NCBI GenBank assembly: GCA_943788055.1
Contig: CALSOU010000012.1
Span: 62,001 to 126,000 of the forward strand
Length of the DNA stretch: 64,000 nucleotides
From: an uncultured Saprospiraceae bacterium
Lineage (GTDB): Bacteria > Bacteroidota > Bacteroidia > Chitinophagales > Saprospiraceae
Direction: 5' to 3'
In this document: positions 10,034 to 20,037 of the stretch, piece after piece
How the letters are laid out: each line of letters opens with the position of its first letter
Numbering within the stretch: the first letter of the stretch is position 1
Translations under genes and position numbers: made by a program
Notes under the pieces: model-generated
Seen by the model: the letters and a program-made list of their open reading frames with translations, nothing else
Database searches by the model: none
What the model was told of the DNA's origin: nothing

Positions 10034-11032
10034 TTATTCTGCCGCCCCGTATCCCCATTTGATATATGTTGCACCCCATGTAAATCCACCTCCAAATGCT
10101 GTCAGTATGACATTGTCACCTTTTTTGAGCTTTGACTCATAGTCCCATAAACATAGTGGTAACGTTGCAGCGGTAGTGTTTCCGTATTTAGCTATGTTTA
10201 ACATGACTCGTTCCATTGGAAAGTCCATCATGTCTGCCACAGACTGGATGATTCTGATGTTAGCTTGATGAGGTACAACCCAGGTAACATCATCAGCACT
10301 TAAGTTGTTACGTTTCATTACAGCTTGAACGGTACTTACCATTCCTTTTACTGCGCTCTTAAAAACTGTACGGCCTTCTTGATAAACAAAGTGCTCTCTA
10401 TTGTCTAGAGACTCTTGTGAGGTCGGTTTCAAAGATCCACCTGCTTTCATATGTAGAAATTCTCTACCCGAACCATCGCCTTTGAATACGGAATCAATAA
10501 CCCCATAATCAGTAGAGGCTTCCAAAAGCACAGCTCCACAACCGTCACCAAATATTATACAAGTTGCGCGATCTGAGTAGTCAATTATGGAGCTCATAAT
10601 GTCAACACCAACAACGATTACCTTTTTTAACCTTCCCGTTTCAATATATTGAGCACCAGTAGTTAGGGCGAATAAAAAGCCGGAGCACGCGGCATTGATA
10701 TCAAATCCAAACGCATTCTTGATGCCAACTTTATCGCAAGTGATATTCGCAGTGTCGGGAAATACCTGGTCTCCGGTAACTGTAGCGACAATGACTAATT
10801 CGATCTCATCTTTGGGAGTGCCAGTTTTCGCCAAAAGCTTTTCGACCGCCTCTGCCGCCAAATCTGAAGCAGCTTTGTCAGTTTCTTTGAGAATTCGTCT
10901 TTCTTGGATTCCAGTCCGTGACGTAATCCATTCGTCATTCGTATCCACCATTGTTTCGAGCTCGCTATTTGTCAAAACGTAAGACGGTAGTGCTCCTTGA
11001 ACACCTGTTATTGCTGCATATTTTTTGGACAT
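10034..11032 (-). CDS. fabH: 3-oxoacyl-ACP synthase III
   Basis: FabH condenses acetyl-CoA (or a branched acyl-CoA) with malonyl-ACP to begin fatty acid elongation in the cytoplasm. The 332-residue protein has the full triad: Cys116 in NAACSGF, His255 in VVPHQANIR and Asn285 in GNTTAAT. It is upstream of efp-accB-accC in the same orientation, 92 bases away. Unlike the common Bacteroidota arrangement it is not next to rpmF, which is about 31 kb further on. The substrate branch preference cannot be read from sequence by eye. Confidence 0.96.
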   Translation of the reverse strand: MSKKYAAITGVQGALPSYVLTNSELETMVDTNDEWITSRTGIQERRILKETDKAASDLAAEAVEKLLAKTGTPKDEIELVIVATVTGDQVFPDTANITCDKVGIKNAFGFDINAACSGFLFALTTGAQYIETGRLKKVIVVGVDIMSSIIDYSDRATCIIFGDGCGAVLLEASTDYGVIDSVFKGDGSGREFLHMKAGGSLKPTSQESLDNREHFVYQEGRTVFKSAVKGMVSTVQAVMKRNNLSADDVTWVVPHQANIRIIQSVADMMDFPMERVMLNIAKYGNTTAATLPLCLWDYESKLKKGDNVILTAFGGGFTWGATYIKWGYGAAE

Positions 11033-11396
11033 ATCTGCATTTTTGAAACTTACTTAATTCAATGTATTAGCCAATTCTTTACAAATTGACTTGTCTTAGA
11101 ATTGATTACAAACGGCGAAGGTATGAAAATAGTCAAATAATTCTTTGGGCTTCAAGCCCAAATCTTCGAAAAAGATAAACTTATTAAAAAAAAGTAAAAA
11201 ATAAATTAGTTCAGTAATGTAAGTGTTTCATGCTGTAGCATATATTAATATATATTAGCTAATAATTACATATGTATATTTTGGCATATGTTGTTAGCTA
11301 ATTCGGGCATGTTGGTACTCTTTTTGCATTTGTCATAATGATGGTAATTAAACCTCGTGGAGAAATCCGCTTTACTGTATTCAAAATCTTGAAGCT
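11033..11396. other. Divergent intergenic region between fabH and the thioredoxin gene
   Basis: This 364-base, very AT-rich region must hold the promoters of fabH (minus) and the thioredoxin-SPOR gene (plus). I could not find a confident TAnnTTTG element for either. It contains a 19-base palindrome at 11144-11162 (TTTGGGCTT-C-AAGCCCAAA) and a run of TATATTA-like repeats near 11240-11280. No small ORF or RNA is evident. Confidence 0.5.
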
Positions 11397-12152
11397 ATGA
11401 GAACGAAGAAGTTTCTACTGCCTCTATGTTTATTATTTACAATAAATATGTTGACGGCAAACAATGGAGGCACTGCAGCAATCGACTTTTATAATGGAAG
11501 TTTGACTGACGCAAAAGCGAAGGCAAAATCTGAAGGAAAGCTGTTTTTTGTAGATTTTTATGCCAAATGGTGTGCTCCCTGCAAATGGATGGATGAAATG
11601 ACCTTCTCAGATGCGGAGGTTACTGCCATGCTTAATGCAAATTTTGTGTCGATGAAAGTTGATATTGATGACTTCGACGGTTTTTCATTGAAGCAACAAT
11701 ATAAGATAAAATATCTACCTACGATCTTAATATTCAATTCCAAAGGTGAATTGATCGATCGGATGGAAGAGACTATGTCACCTCGTAAGATGCTTGAATT
11801 TCTTGAGGGACATCACAGTAAGAATGCCGGTACAAAGAAAGTAACAAAGGTAAATCAATCACCTTCCAAGACTCGCACTCCATACAGAATGACAGCTTCC
11901 GAAGAGAAGATGATTCCTACCAAAGATAGCTACAGAGTACAAGTTGGTACTTACACTGATTTTAAGAATACCTTTAACTATGTGAATGAACTAAAGGAAA
12001 TTTTTGCTGAGCCAATAATCGTTTTAAATGATTATGCCGAGGGTAAAATTGTCTATCGAATAATGATGGGTGAGTTCAAAACTAAAAATGAAGCATCAAA
12101 TTTTGTAGAAATATTGAAACAAGAGTTTGGCATTTCTGCAATAGTAAAGTAA
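11397..12152 (+). CDS. Exported thioredoxin-fold protein with C-terminal SPOR domain
   Basis: A 251-residue protein with a signal peptide (1-21, ending LTANN). Residues 28-135 are a thioredoxin domain with the redox motif WCAPC (Cys59 and Cys62) and the cis-proline segment KYLPTILIF. A Lys/Ser/Thr-rich linker (about 137-172) leads to a C-terminal SPOR-like domain (about 178-251, YRVQVGTYTDF ... YRIMMGEFKTKNEA), a fold that binds denuded peptidoglycan glycan strands. This would place a thiol oxidoreductase on septal or remodelled peptidoglycan in the periplasm. Twenty bases separate it from hutI, which may be a read-through neighbour. Both domains are clear; the joint role is an inference. Confidence 0.82.
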   Translation: MRTKKFLLPLCLLFTINMLTANNGGTAAIDFYNGSLTDAKAKAKSEGKLFFVDFYAKWCAPCKWMDEMTFSDAEVTAMLNANFVSMKVDIDDFDGFSLKQQYKIKYLPTILIFNSKGELIDRMEETMSPRKMLEFLEGHHSKNAGTKKVTKVNQSPSKTRTPYRMTASEEKMIPTKDSYRVQVGTYTDFKNTFNYVNELKEIFAEPIIVLNDYAEGKIVYRIMMGEFKTKNEASNFVEILKQEFGISAIVK

Positions 12153-12172
12153 TTTGCATCCAAAATAAAAGG

Positions 12173-13405
12173 ATGCGCACTAGATATAGCAATATTGGCA
12201 AACTATATGGAACATATAATGGTCCTCCAGCTTTGAGAAAAGGGGAGGACTTGTCATTTTTACCTCATATTGAAGAGGCTTTTCTACTAGAGGAAGATGG
12301 AATAATTGTTGAAATTGGGAGAATGGCGGATCTTCAAGGCACCGTCGATCGCGAGATAGATTGCGAAGGTAACCTTGTACTTCCAGCTTGGTGTGATTCA
12401 CATACTCATGTCGTCTTTGCCGAGTCAAGGTATCAAGAATTCAGGATGCGTTTGCAAGGTAAGTTATATGAAGAAATAGCTAAAGCAGGTGGTGGTATTT
12501 TGAATTCGGCAGCAAAGCTAGGTGTAGCATCAGAGGACGATTTGTATTTGTCAGCTGCTGAACGTGTCAAAGAACTTATTCACAATGGAGTAGGAGCATT
12601 GGAAATTAAAAGTGGTTACGGGCTTACGCCCAAAAGTGAATACAAAATGCTGCGTGTGATACAGCGTTTGAAATCGAACTTCCCAATTGATATAAAAGCA
12701 ACTTTTCTAGGGGCGCATGCGATCCCAAAAGCATTTAAGAATAATCGAACTGGATATATAGACCAGATTATAAATGAAATGATTCCGCATGTTTCTAAGG
12801 AGGGACTGGCAGATTATTGCGATGTGTTTTGCGATAAGGGATTTTTCACAATCGAAGAATCTCGAAGAATTCTTGAAGCAGCTTACAAATATGGCATGAA
12901 AGCAAAAATTCATGCCAATGAACTTGCGGTAAGTGGAGGTGTCCAGCTTGCTTGTGACATGAATGCTATTTCTTGTGATCATCTCGAATCTGTTACTCCG
13001 GTTGAAATCGAATACTTAAAACGGCATAATACAATTCCAACACTACTTCCCGGTACATCTTTCTTTCTTGGTATACCTTATGCACCAGCCAGAAAAATGA
13101 TTGATGCCGGATTGGGAATTTGTCTTGCAAGTGACTACAACCCAGGTTCAACACCCTCAGGTAATATTCCATTCCTACTTTCACTTGCTTGCATACGGAT
13201 GAAGTTACTCCCTGAAGAGGCAATTCAAGCTGTCACAATCAATGGAGCTTGCGCCTTGGAGCTAGAAGACACCGTTGGTGCTCTACAAGTAGGATTCAAA
13301 AGTAACTTTATAGTACTTGATGGATTACGCGACCTGAGTGAGATAATGTACTTCTATGGAAAATCTCCCATCAAGCAGGTCGTGATTGGAACAAATATTT
13401 TTTGA
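12173..13405 (+). CDS. hutI: Imidazolonepropionase
   Basis: HutI opens 4-imidazolone-5-propionate to N-formimino-glutamate in histidine degradation. The 410-residue length fits. Amidohydrolase metal and substrate motifs are visible: DSHTHVVFAESR near residues 76-87, a GGGI segment near 107, KIKSGYGLT-like EIKSGYGL near 144-151, HANE near 245, and the ASDYNPGSTPSGN block near 320. No other hut gene lies in this window, so the rest of the pathway is elsewhere or the gene has another use. It starts 20 bases after the thioredoxin-SPOR gene. Confidence 0.93.
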   Translation: MRTRYSNIGKLYGTYNGPPALRKGEDLSFLPHIEEAFLLEEDGIIVEIGRMADLQGTVDREIDCEGNLVLPAWCDSHTHVVFAESRYQEFRMRLQGKLYEEIAKAGGGILNSAAKLGVASEDDLYLSAAERVKELIHNGVGALEIKSGYGLTPKSEYKMLRVIQRLKSNFPIDIKATFLGAHAIPKAFKNNRTGYIDQIINEMIPHVSKEGLADYCDVFCDKGFFTIEESRRILEAAYKYGMKAKIHANELAVSGGVQLACDMNAISCDHLESVTPVEIEYLKRHNTIPTLLPGTSFFLGIPYAPARKMIDAGLGICLASDYNPGSTPSGNIPFLLSLACIRMKLLPEEAIQAVTINGACALELEDTVGALQVGFKSNFIVLDGLRDLSEIMYFYGKSPIKQVVIGTNIF

Positions 13406-13790
13406 GTTTGAAGCATCGTCTTGCATCAATATTGTGTCTTATTTGCTGATTTCGAAAGCTTACAATTTTAGTCGATTCTACAGCTATATAACTAATTGAG
13501 AATTTGCTCAAGTAACTTTTGAAGATAAACAGCAAGCGGAAGATTATAATTATTTTACTTAACATACAAAGCAATAATTTACGATCAATACTCATTAGTA
13601 GAGTGGTCTTAAGTTGTGTTTTGCCTTCAGTAATCACATTCGTTGTATGTATATAAATTGTAATATATTTGCGACCTTAAATAAGACAAGTGCAAGGGAA
13701 TAATCAAAACATGGATTTGTCTCCTGTTCAAATAATAATCCATTTGCAGACAGACAAAAGATTTGAACCTGCAATTAGTGAAAGATTCGA
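13406..13790. other. Intergenic region with promoter and structured leader of the SprB-repeat gene
   Basis: 385 bases without a gene. It holds the promoter at 13643-13671 and, downstream of it, a leader of about 113 bases containing two competing inverted repeats (13711-13717 with 13737-13743; 13716-13722 with 13752-13758). Nothing recognisable lies between 13406 and 13640. Confidence 0.55.
13643..13671 (+). promoter_or_regulatory. Bacteroidota-type promoter upstream of the SprB-repeat adhesin gene
   Basis: TTG at 13643-13645, 18 spacer bases, then TATATTTG at 13664-13671, a full match to TTG / TAnnTTTG. The start of transcription would be near 13676, leaving an untranslated leader of about 113 bases before the ATG at 13791. 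Confidence 0.6.
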
Positions 13791-16700
13791 ATGATCAAAC
13801 ATTTAGTTTATACAGCTTTTTTTAGTTTACTTTTCATCAGTCAGTCCATAGGGCAAGTTGCTGAAATTATTCAAGTTGATTCTGAAATAAAGACATTGTC
13901 AAGCATGGCATGTGCTGATCAGTTTGCGGGAAATGTTTCCATAGGAGAGGTTGATGCGCAAAGTTCGACTGTAAGTTTACCTGGTCCCATATTTTTGTGC
14001 TATCTGGACCGTTTTGTGGTTGAAAATAGTAACGCTGATCTGACAGGAGACCCAGATGCGACAACGCAGCCTGGAGTAGGATATGCATTTTTTGATTGTC
14101 CGCCGATTGCTACTGGTCCTATGCTTAGTGCTATAGAATCAGATCCTTGTGTGCTTGATAATCCAGCACCGCCTGCGACAGCAGCTTATGATGTATGGGT
14201 TTATACAGGCCAACCAAATGGGAGTGCGTTGTTTCAGAATTCAAATCAGCTTGGTGGACAAACAATACCTGAGTTTTTTAATGGAGGAGATCCAGTTCAG
14301 ATTTATTTTGCTCCAATAACATTCGATGATTTTGGTAATAATCTAGACGAAGACGGAGGTGATTGTGTGAATATGAATGCTGATGAGGCATTTCCAGTAG
14401 TTTATTTGAATCCCATTGAGATTACAAACTGTCAAGTCGATTTTGTAAATAATCAATTTGAAGGTTCATTTACGATTACAGGTGGTATTTCTGAGTATAA
14501 TGGTTCAACTTATCCAAGTGTCTCTGTTGTGAGAAATAATAATTTCAACAACCAAGCTGAAATTATAAATGGACCTTTCATGCACGGTGATGTAGTGAAT
14601 TTTGTGACTTCAACACCTGGCAACTATTCACTTCTAGTTGAGGATGCAGTTAGTTGTGGTGGATCAAAAATTCTACCTATTCTACAAGAAGACAAAGAGA
14701 TGTCGATTAGCGTAAATATTCCGCCAGGTCCTTTCAATCCTGGAGACAATGTTTGTGCTTCATTTTGTGTAGCGGATTTTGATAGTATCACTAGTATGGA
14801 GTTTACGATCAATTTTGATCCAACGGTATTGGAATACGATGCCTCGGTTATTGGACCTTTAGAAGATCTTTCGACTGGAAATATTGTGACAGTCTTTGCC
14901 GATGCGGGTCAAATGCCATTTTCGTGGTTTCAAAATGCGGCTACAGGAGTTGATCTTGTAGATGGGACATGCATCTTTGATATATGTTTCACCGTCGTTG
15001 GAAATCCAGGCGAGTGTAGCGATGTATTTCTAGATGGTACTCCAACTGCGATTAATGTCGGCTGCTGCGAGCAGGACCTCCCTGTAGAACTAATTTATAC
15101 GAACGGAGAGATATGTATCGAAGAACCATCTGATATTGAGATTTATGCAGGCTCTTGCGGAGCCAACAATGGTGATGAAGGCTCTATCAATTTTACAATA
15201 GTAGGAGGTTCACCACCTTATCAGTATGGCAGTAATTGTTTTGCTAATGGGACAATTAGCACTTCTGGACAGCAAGTCAATATTGGCGGGTTAACTGCTG
15301 GAGCTTGTACAATTGATGTTTTCGATGCAGCGGGAAATACGGCAAGCATCATGATTGACGTAAATAACGATGCTCCTATTGAATATGAAGTTTTCACCAA
15401 GGATCCAACATGTTACGGTCAACCTAATGCAAGAATTGCCATTCGAGATATAAATGGAGGTGATCCAGATTATTATTTAAGTTGGTCAAATGGTTTTTAT
15501 GGTGTAGATAGTATCATGAGCCTACCTGGCGGAATCTATTTCGTAACCATAGAGGATGAAAACGGTTGTGAAGTTGAAGAGGTTGTGGTAGTGGGTACTG
15601 ATCCAATTTTAGTTGATATTAATATCGTTGATACGACATCATGCGTGACTTCAAACGACGGAATAATTACTGCCGATGCCTCAGGAGGTACTCCAGTGAA
15701 TGGAAATAGATATACTTACCAATGGAGTAGCCCAAGTTTGATAGAGTCGAATGTTGTTATTTCCGAGAATGTTGATATTCCAACAGGCCTTGGGACCGTA
15801 AGAGTTACAGATGATAATGGATGTTCAGTGACTATTGAATATGATATGCCTTTTGAAAAAGAAGTAACTGCTGACATTACGGTCGTTCAGCCGCAATGTG
15901 CGGACAGTTTAGGAAGTATTGTTGTAACGGGTGGAACTACAAATGGTACATGTGGTCAATTTACTTTTGATTGGTCTGGAGGCATCGTCACGGCAAATAA
16001 TCAAACAACTAGTTTTGCAAATGATTTGATGCCTGGTGATTATACGGTAACGATAACAGATTGTGATGGATGCTTCATTGATACATTAATAACTATTGAC
16101 AGTCCTGCGCCACTTACTTTGCCTACAATAGTAGATTTCGATTGTAGCAGCCCAACTGGTTGTATAACGGTTTTTCCCGGAGGTGGTCAAAATCCAATTA
16201 CTCTTTCTTGGAGCGATGATGCGACTGCTACGAATTCTATAAGATGCGGTTTATTGCCAGGAACTTATGGTATTACTGCAACTGATGCAAATGGATGTAC
16301 GACTTCAGTGTCAGTAGATTTAGGTGAAGGTACGGCAGTTGTCATTGATTCACTTTTTGTAACGCCAGTTGAATGTGCTGGTGATGAAAATGGAATAATT
16401 ACAGCCGATGTTATAGGTGGTGGTCCATACACTTATTTATGGGATGGTCCGTTCGGTATGATTTACCCAGATACTGAAACAATTACTGATTTAGGGGCAG
16501 GATGGTATTATGTTACAGTGGAAGATAATTCTAACTGTTTGGCGATTGATTCCGTTGAAATTATAGCACCCGACACCATATTACTAAGTCCTGATATTAC
16601 ATTACCGGTCTGTAATGGTGAAAGTAACGGAACTATAGCCCTCGTAGTGAGTGGCGGAGACAATTCGATTGGGTACGTGTACTCCTGGAATAATTTTCCC

Positions 16701-18332
16701 ACTGTTTTTGGGCCAGTACTAAACAATGTTGGTCCTGGAAGCTATGATGTTCGTGTCTTTGATTCGGCTGGGTGTAGTAAGGATACTACGATCGTGATGC
16801 CTGATCAAGAAGTGATCGATATAAATGTGAATATCTTGCAGGAGATTCTCTGTAATGGCGAGAACAATGCTATCGTTGAGGTAGAGTTCGGCGGAGGAAA
16901 AGTGGATAATGGAAATTATGGTACAGTATGGTCAAGTGGCGAAACCGAGGGGTTAGGTACAATAGCAACAGATACCTCATTTTTGACGGGAGCTGGAACG
17001 AATAGTGTTATTATCTTTGATCAAGAGTGCGCTGATACTCTAGAATTTCAAGTGATGGAGCCTTCGCCAATAACTCTTGATATCAATAACACAGTAGTCA
17101 CTCCAGCTTCGTGTTTTGGAGTCTGTGACGGAACTGCAGAGGTGTCAGCTAGCGGTGGGACAGGAGTTCTTGACTTCACGTGGGTTGATTCAGGAGTTAA
17201 TAATGCTCTGATAACTAATTTGTGTAATGGTTTCCATGTTGTTGAAATAATCGATGAAAACGGATGTATCGTAGCAGATAGTGTATTTGTTTCTGAGCCT
17301 GATTCTCTAGATTTATTTGTAGATATATTTAATACTTTTAATCCTGCTTGTAGTAACGAAGGAGACGGGGTAATCACAGTTGACTACATAGGTGGTAATG
17401 CAGGTCCTGTGACTTATACATGGACAGATGGAGTAAGTGATGATGCGACGGCGATTGATCTTTCAAACGGAACTTACGGTATTACGATTACGGACATCAA
17501 TGGATGTACGGATACGACAAGTTATTCGTTACTTTCGGCTCCTCCCGTTTTTGGCGACGTACCTAGTCCAGTTGAGCCACTTTGTTTTGGTGACCAGACA
17601 TGTATTTCAGTTGAGAACCCTTCTGGTGGTACTGGCACTGGTTATCGTTTTAGTATTAATAATAGTAACCTCTTTCCAATTGATTCATGTGTACAAGTCT
17701 TTGCAGGACAATACACGATATCAATTTTTGACTCAGATGGTTGCGCTTACGATACAACAATACTTATTAATCAACCAAGTGAATATCTCGTAAGTTTGGG
17801 CGGAGATTTGTTGGTAGGATTGGGAGATAGCACAACAGTAGTTGGAGTTCAATTGAACTCAGATTTTGTTGTTGATACACTTATCTGGAGTGGAACTCAA
17901 CCTTATGAGTGTTTTGATGATGATTGTGACCAAATCTATGTTTATCCCGCAGTTGATGCAGTTTACACTGTAACTGCAGTTAGTGTTGAAGGTTGTGCCG
18001 TAACAGATGAAGTAGTTGTTAGAATTGATGACGAGCGACGCGTTTTTATACCGAATGCATTTACACCCAACGGTGATGGAATAAATGATGTATTTCAGCT
18101 TTTTACAGGTCGTGGTGTCGAAGAGATAGTTATCTTCCAAGTTTACGATCGTTGGGGTAATAAAATGTTTGAAGCAGTCGACGTTGCACCGAATCCTGGA
18201 GGTACACTTGGCTGGGACGGTAAGTTTAATGGTCAAGGTCTCGATCCTGGTGTTTATACTTATCGTGCGGAGATTAGTTTTATTGATGGTAAGACAGTTC
18301 CGTATTCAGGATCAATTACGTTGATACGTTAA
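13791..18332 (+). CDS. Giant secreted SprB-repeat protein with T9SS type B (CHU_C) domain
   Basis: A 1513-residue surface or secreted protein. It starts with a signal peptide (1-22, ...FISQSIGQ). After an N-terminal region of unknown fold comes a cohesin-like segment at about 304-435 (VNIPPGPFNPGDNVCASFCV ... EFTINFDPTVLEYDA). About a dozen SprB-type repeats of 70-90 residues follow from about 440, each with a C.G...G.I....GG...Y.W pattern ending in an ENGC or DNNGC turn. The last 95 residues (from about 1417, FIPNAFTPNGDGINDVF) are the CHU_C/type B sorting domain used by gliding adhesins such as SprB. It likely acts in adhesion or gliding, or in binding of polymers; function is inferred from domains only. 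Confidence 0.88.
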   Translation: MIKHLVYTAFFSLLFISQSIGQVAEIIQVDSEIKTLSSMACADQFAGNVSIGEVDAQSSTVSLPGPIFLCYLDRFVVENSNADLTGDPDATTQPGVGYAFFDCPPIATGPMLSAIESDPCVLDNPAPPATAAYDVWVYTGQPNGSALFQNSNQLGGQTIPEFFNGGDPVQIYFAPITFDDFGNNLDEDGGDCVNMNADEAFPVVYLNPIEITNCQVDFVNNQFEGSFTITGGISEYNGSTYPSVSVVRNNNFNNQAEIINGPFMHGDVVNFVTSTPGNYSLLVEDAVSCGGSKILPILQEDKEMSISVNIPPGPFNPGDNVCASFCVADFDSITSMEFTINFDPTVLEYDASVIGPLEDLSTGNIVTVFADAGQMPFSWFQNAATGVDLVDGTCIFDICFTVVGNPGECSDVFLDGTPTAINVGCCEQDLPVELIYTNGEICIEEPSDIEIYAGSCGANNGDEGSINFTIVGGSPPYQYGSNCFANGTISTSGQQVNIGGLTAGACTIDVFDAAGNTASIMIDVNNDAPIEYEVFTKDPTCYGQPNARIAIRDINGGDPDYYLSWSNGFYGVDSIMSLPGGIYFVTIEDENGCEVEEVVVVGTDPILVDINIVDTTSCVTSNDGIITADASGGTPVNGNRYTYQWSSPSLIESNVVISENVDIPTGLGTVRVTDDNGCSVTIEYDMPFEKEVTADITVVQPQCADSLGSIVVTGGTTNGTCGQFTFDWSGGIVTANNQTTSFANDLMPGDYTVTITDCDGCFIDTLITIDSPAPLTLPTIVDFDCSSPTGCITVFPGGGQNPITLSWSDDATATNSIRCGLLPGTYGITATDANGCTTSVSVDLGEGTAVVIDSLFVTPVECAGDENGIITADVIGGGPYTYLWDGPFGMIYPDTETITDLGAGWYYVTVEDNSNCLAIDSVEIIAPDTILLSPDITLPVCNGESNGTIALVVSGGDNSIGYVYSWNNFPTVFGPVLNNVGPGSYDVRVFDSAGCSKDTTIVMPDQEVIDINVNILQEILCNGENNAIVEVEFGGGKVDNGNYGTVWSSGETEGLGTIATDTSFLTGAGTNSVIIFDQECADTLEFQVMEPSPITLDINNTVVTPASCFGVCDGTAEVSASGGTGVLDFTWVDSGVNNALITNLCNGFHVVEIIDENGCIVADSVFVSEPDSLDLFVDIFNTFNPACSNEGDGVITVDYIGGNAGPVTYTWTDGVSDDATAIDLSNGTYGITITDINGCTDTTSYSLLSAPPVFGDVPSPVEPLCFGDQTCISVENPSGGTGTGYRFSINNSNLFPIDSCVQVFAGQYTISIFDSDGCAYDTTILINQPSEYLVSLGGDLLVGLGDSTTVVGVQLNSDFVVDTLIWSGTQPYECFDDDCDQIYVYPAVDAVYTVTAVSVEGCAVTDEVVVRIDDERRVFIPNAFTPNGDGINDVFQLFTGRGVEEIVIFQVYDRWGNKMFEAVDVAPNPGGTLGWDGKFNGQGLDPGVYTYRAEISFIDGKTVPYSGSITLIR

Positions 18333-18444
18333 GACTTCTGAAAATCTTTGATCCTCATTGATGTTGATTCATTTAGAACCTTCTAAATACAGTTTTCAGA
18401 GTATTTCCTATTGACTTAAATGCTGCAAGAAGTATAAGAGATTG

Positions 18445-18452
18445 TAATTTTG
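18445..18452 (+). promoter_or_regulatory. Candidate -7 element of fumC
   Basis: TAATTTTG fits TAnnTTTG and would start transcription about 12 bases before the fumC ATG at 18469. No TTG is found at the expected distance upstream (the nearest is 31 bases away), so this is only a half-match. Confidence 0.35.
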
Positions 18453-18468
18453 TTGTAAAAACAACAAG

Positions 18469-19854
18469 ATGGCAAAATACAGAAAAGAAAAAGACAGTAT
18501 TGGTTATATCGATGTACCAGCAGATAAATACTGGGCAGCTCAAACTCAGCGTTCTTCAGAAAATTTTAAAATAGGTGGTCAGAGAATGCCAAACGAAGTT
18601 ATCGAGGCATTTGCTATATTGAAAATGGCTGCAGCGAGAACAAATGCCGAGGCAGGTGTTCTTTCCAAAAAGAAAGCTCAACTAATTGAAAAAGTGTGCA
18701 ATGAGATCTTGAAAGGAAAACTTGAAGATCAATTCCCTCTCGTTGTTTGGCAGACAGGTTCTGGTACACAGTCCAACATGAATGTCAATGAGGTTATTGC
18801 TAATAGAGGTCACGTACTTGCAGGTGGCAGTTTAGAAGACGAGATTAAAGAGCTTCATCCAAATGATGATGTAAATAAGTCGCAATCTTCAAATGATACT
18901 TTTCCAACTGCAATGCATATTGCAGCATACAAGAAACTTATTGATCTTACACTTCCAGCCGTTACAAATCTAAGGGATACACTTGATGCTAAGGCAAAGT
19001 CTTTTAAGGAGATAGTAAAAATCGGACGGACACACTTCATGGATGCAACTCCTTTGACTTTAGGACAAGAGTTTTCTGGTTATGTTAGTCAGTTGGACCA
19101 TGGTGTCCAGGCAATTAAGAATTCTTTGAAACACCTTGGTGAGCTAGCTTTAGGTGGAACAGCAGTGGGAACAGGGTTGAATACTCCGAAAGGCTACGCT
19201 AAGAATGTTGCACAAGAAATTGCTAAAATAAGTGGGTTGCCTTTTGTTACAGGTAAGAACAAATTTGAAGGTTTAGCGGCACACGATGCGATTGTTGAAG
19301 CGCACGGGGCACTAAAGACTGTTGCAGTTTCTTTAAGCAAAATTGGTAATGATATTCGTATGCTTTCATCTGGCCCGAGATGTGGAATAGGAGAGATTAT
19401 TATTCCTGCCAATGAGCCAGGTAGTAGTATTATGCCGGGAAAGGTTAATCCAACGCAATCAGAGGCATTGACTATGGCAATGGCACAAGTTCTAGGTAAC
19501 GATGTCGCAATAAATATCGGTGGTATGAACGGTCATTTTGAGCTAAATGTATTTAAGCCAATGATGATTTTTAACTTCCTAATGTCAGCTCAATTAATTG
19601 GAGATGCGTGCAATAGCTTTAATGATAATTGCGCCAAAGGAATCGAGCCAAATAAGCAGCGAATTAAGGATAACTTGAATAATTCGCTGATGCTTGTTAC
19701 TGCTCTCAACACTAAGATAGGTTACGATAAAGCTGCCGATATTGCTAAGACTGCTTATAAAGAGGGTACGACTCTAAAAGAGGCAGCTTTGAAATTAAAA
19801 TACTTAACAGATCAAGAATTCGATGCTTGGGTTCGTCCTGAAGATATGATATAG
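18469..19854 (+). CDS. fumC: Class II fumarate hydratase
   Basis: FumC interconverts fumarate and malate in the TCA cycle. The 461-residue length is typical. Family landmarks are the substrate loop [14 protein letters not shown] near residues 97-110, the [14 protein letters not shown] stretch near 130-143, [10 protein letters not shown] near 187-196 and the superfamily signature [13 protein letters not shown] near 318-330 that carries the catalytic serine loop. It is a single gene with its own terminator downstream. Confidence 0.96.
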   Translation: MAKYRKEKDSIGYIDVPADKYWAAQTQRSSENFKIGGQRMPNEVIEAFAILKMAAARTNAEAGVLSKKKAQLIEKVCNEILKGKLEDQFPLVVWQTGSGTQSNMNVNEVIANRGHVLAGGSLEDEIKELHPNDDVNKSQSSNDTFPTAMHIAAYKKLIDLTLPAVTNLRDTLDAKAKSFKEIVKIGRTHFMDATPLTLGQEFSGYVSQLDHGVQAIKNSLKHLGELALGGTAVGTGLNTPKGYAKNVAQEIAKISGLPFVTGKNKFEGLAAHDAIVEAHGALKTVAVSLSKIGNDIRMLSSGPRCGIGEIIIPANEPGSSIMPGKVNPTQSEALTMAMAQVLGNDVAINIGGMNGHFELNVFKPMMIFNFLMSAQLIGDACNSFNDNCAKGIEPNKQRIKDNLNNSLMLVTALNTKIGYDKAADIAKTAYKEGTTLKEAALKLKYLTDQEFDAWVRPEDMI

Positions 19855-19930
19855 GTTGTATGGTAAGTTGCGGTTTTAGAAATTATTACTCTGAATAAAA
19901 TTCAGAATTTTATAGTCCTAAATGACTATC

Positions 19931-19973
19931 AAAATAAGAGAGCATATTACCAGATAGTATGCTCTCTTATTTT
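19931..19973. terminator. Strong bidirectional terminator between fumC and the DUF2237 gene
   Basis: A perfect 16-bp stem AAAATAAGAGAGCATA / TATGCTCTCTTATTTT around an 11-base loop, with A-rich and T-rich flanks, so it can end transcription from fumC (plus) and from the minus-strand DUF2237 gene. A second small hairpin (TGGGC-CTAGA-GCCCA) lies close by near 19996-20010. Confidence 0.85.
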
Positions 19974-20037
19974 GAATTTATAGTTTATTCTATTTTGGGC
20001 CTAGAGCCCACTTTACCTTGTTCTTAATTCGCGCATT

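Noticed and set aside
11280-11396. A TAnnTTTG promoter for the thioredoxin-SPOR gene
   Set aside because: Sequences such as TATATTTTGG and TACTCTTTTTG are near the consensus but have the wrong spacing inside the element.
17859-18236. A 125-codon minus-strand frame opposite the CHU_C domain
   Set aside because: The plus-strand frame there encodes the clear type B sorting domain; the antisense product has no recognisable pattern.
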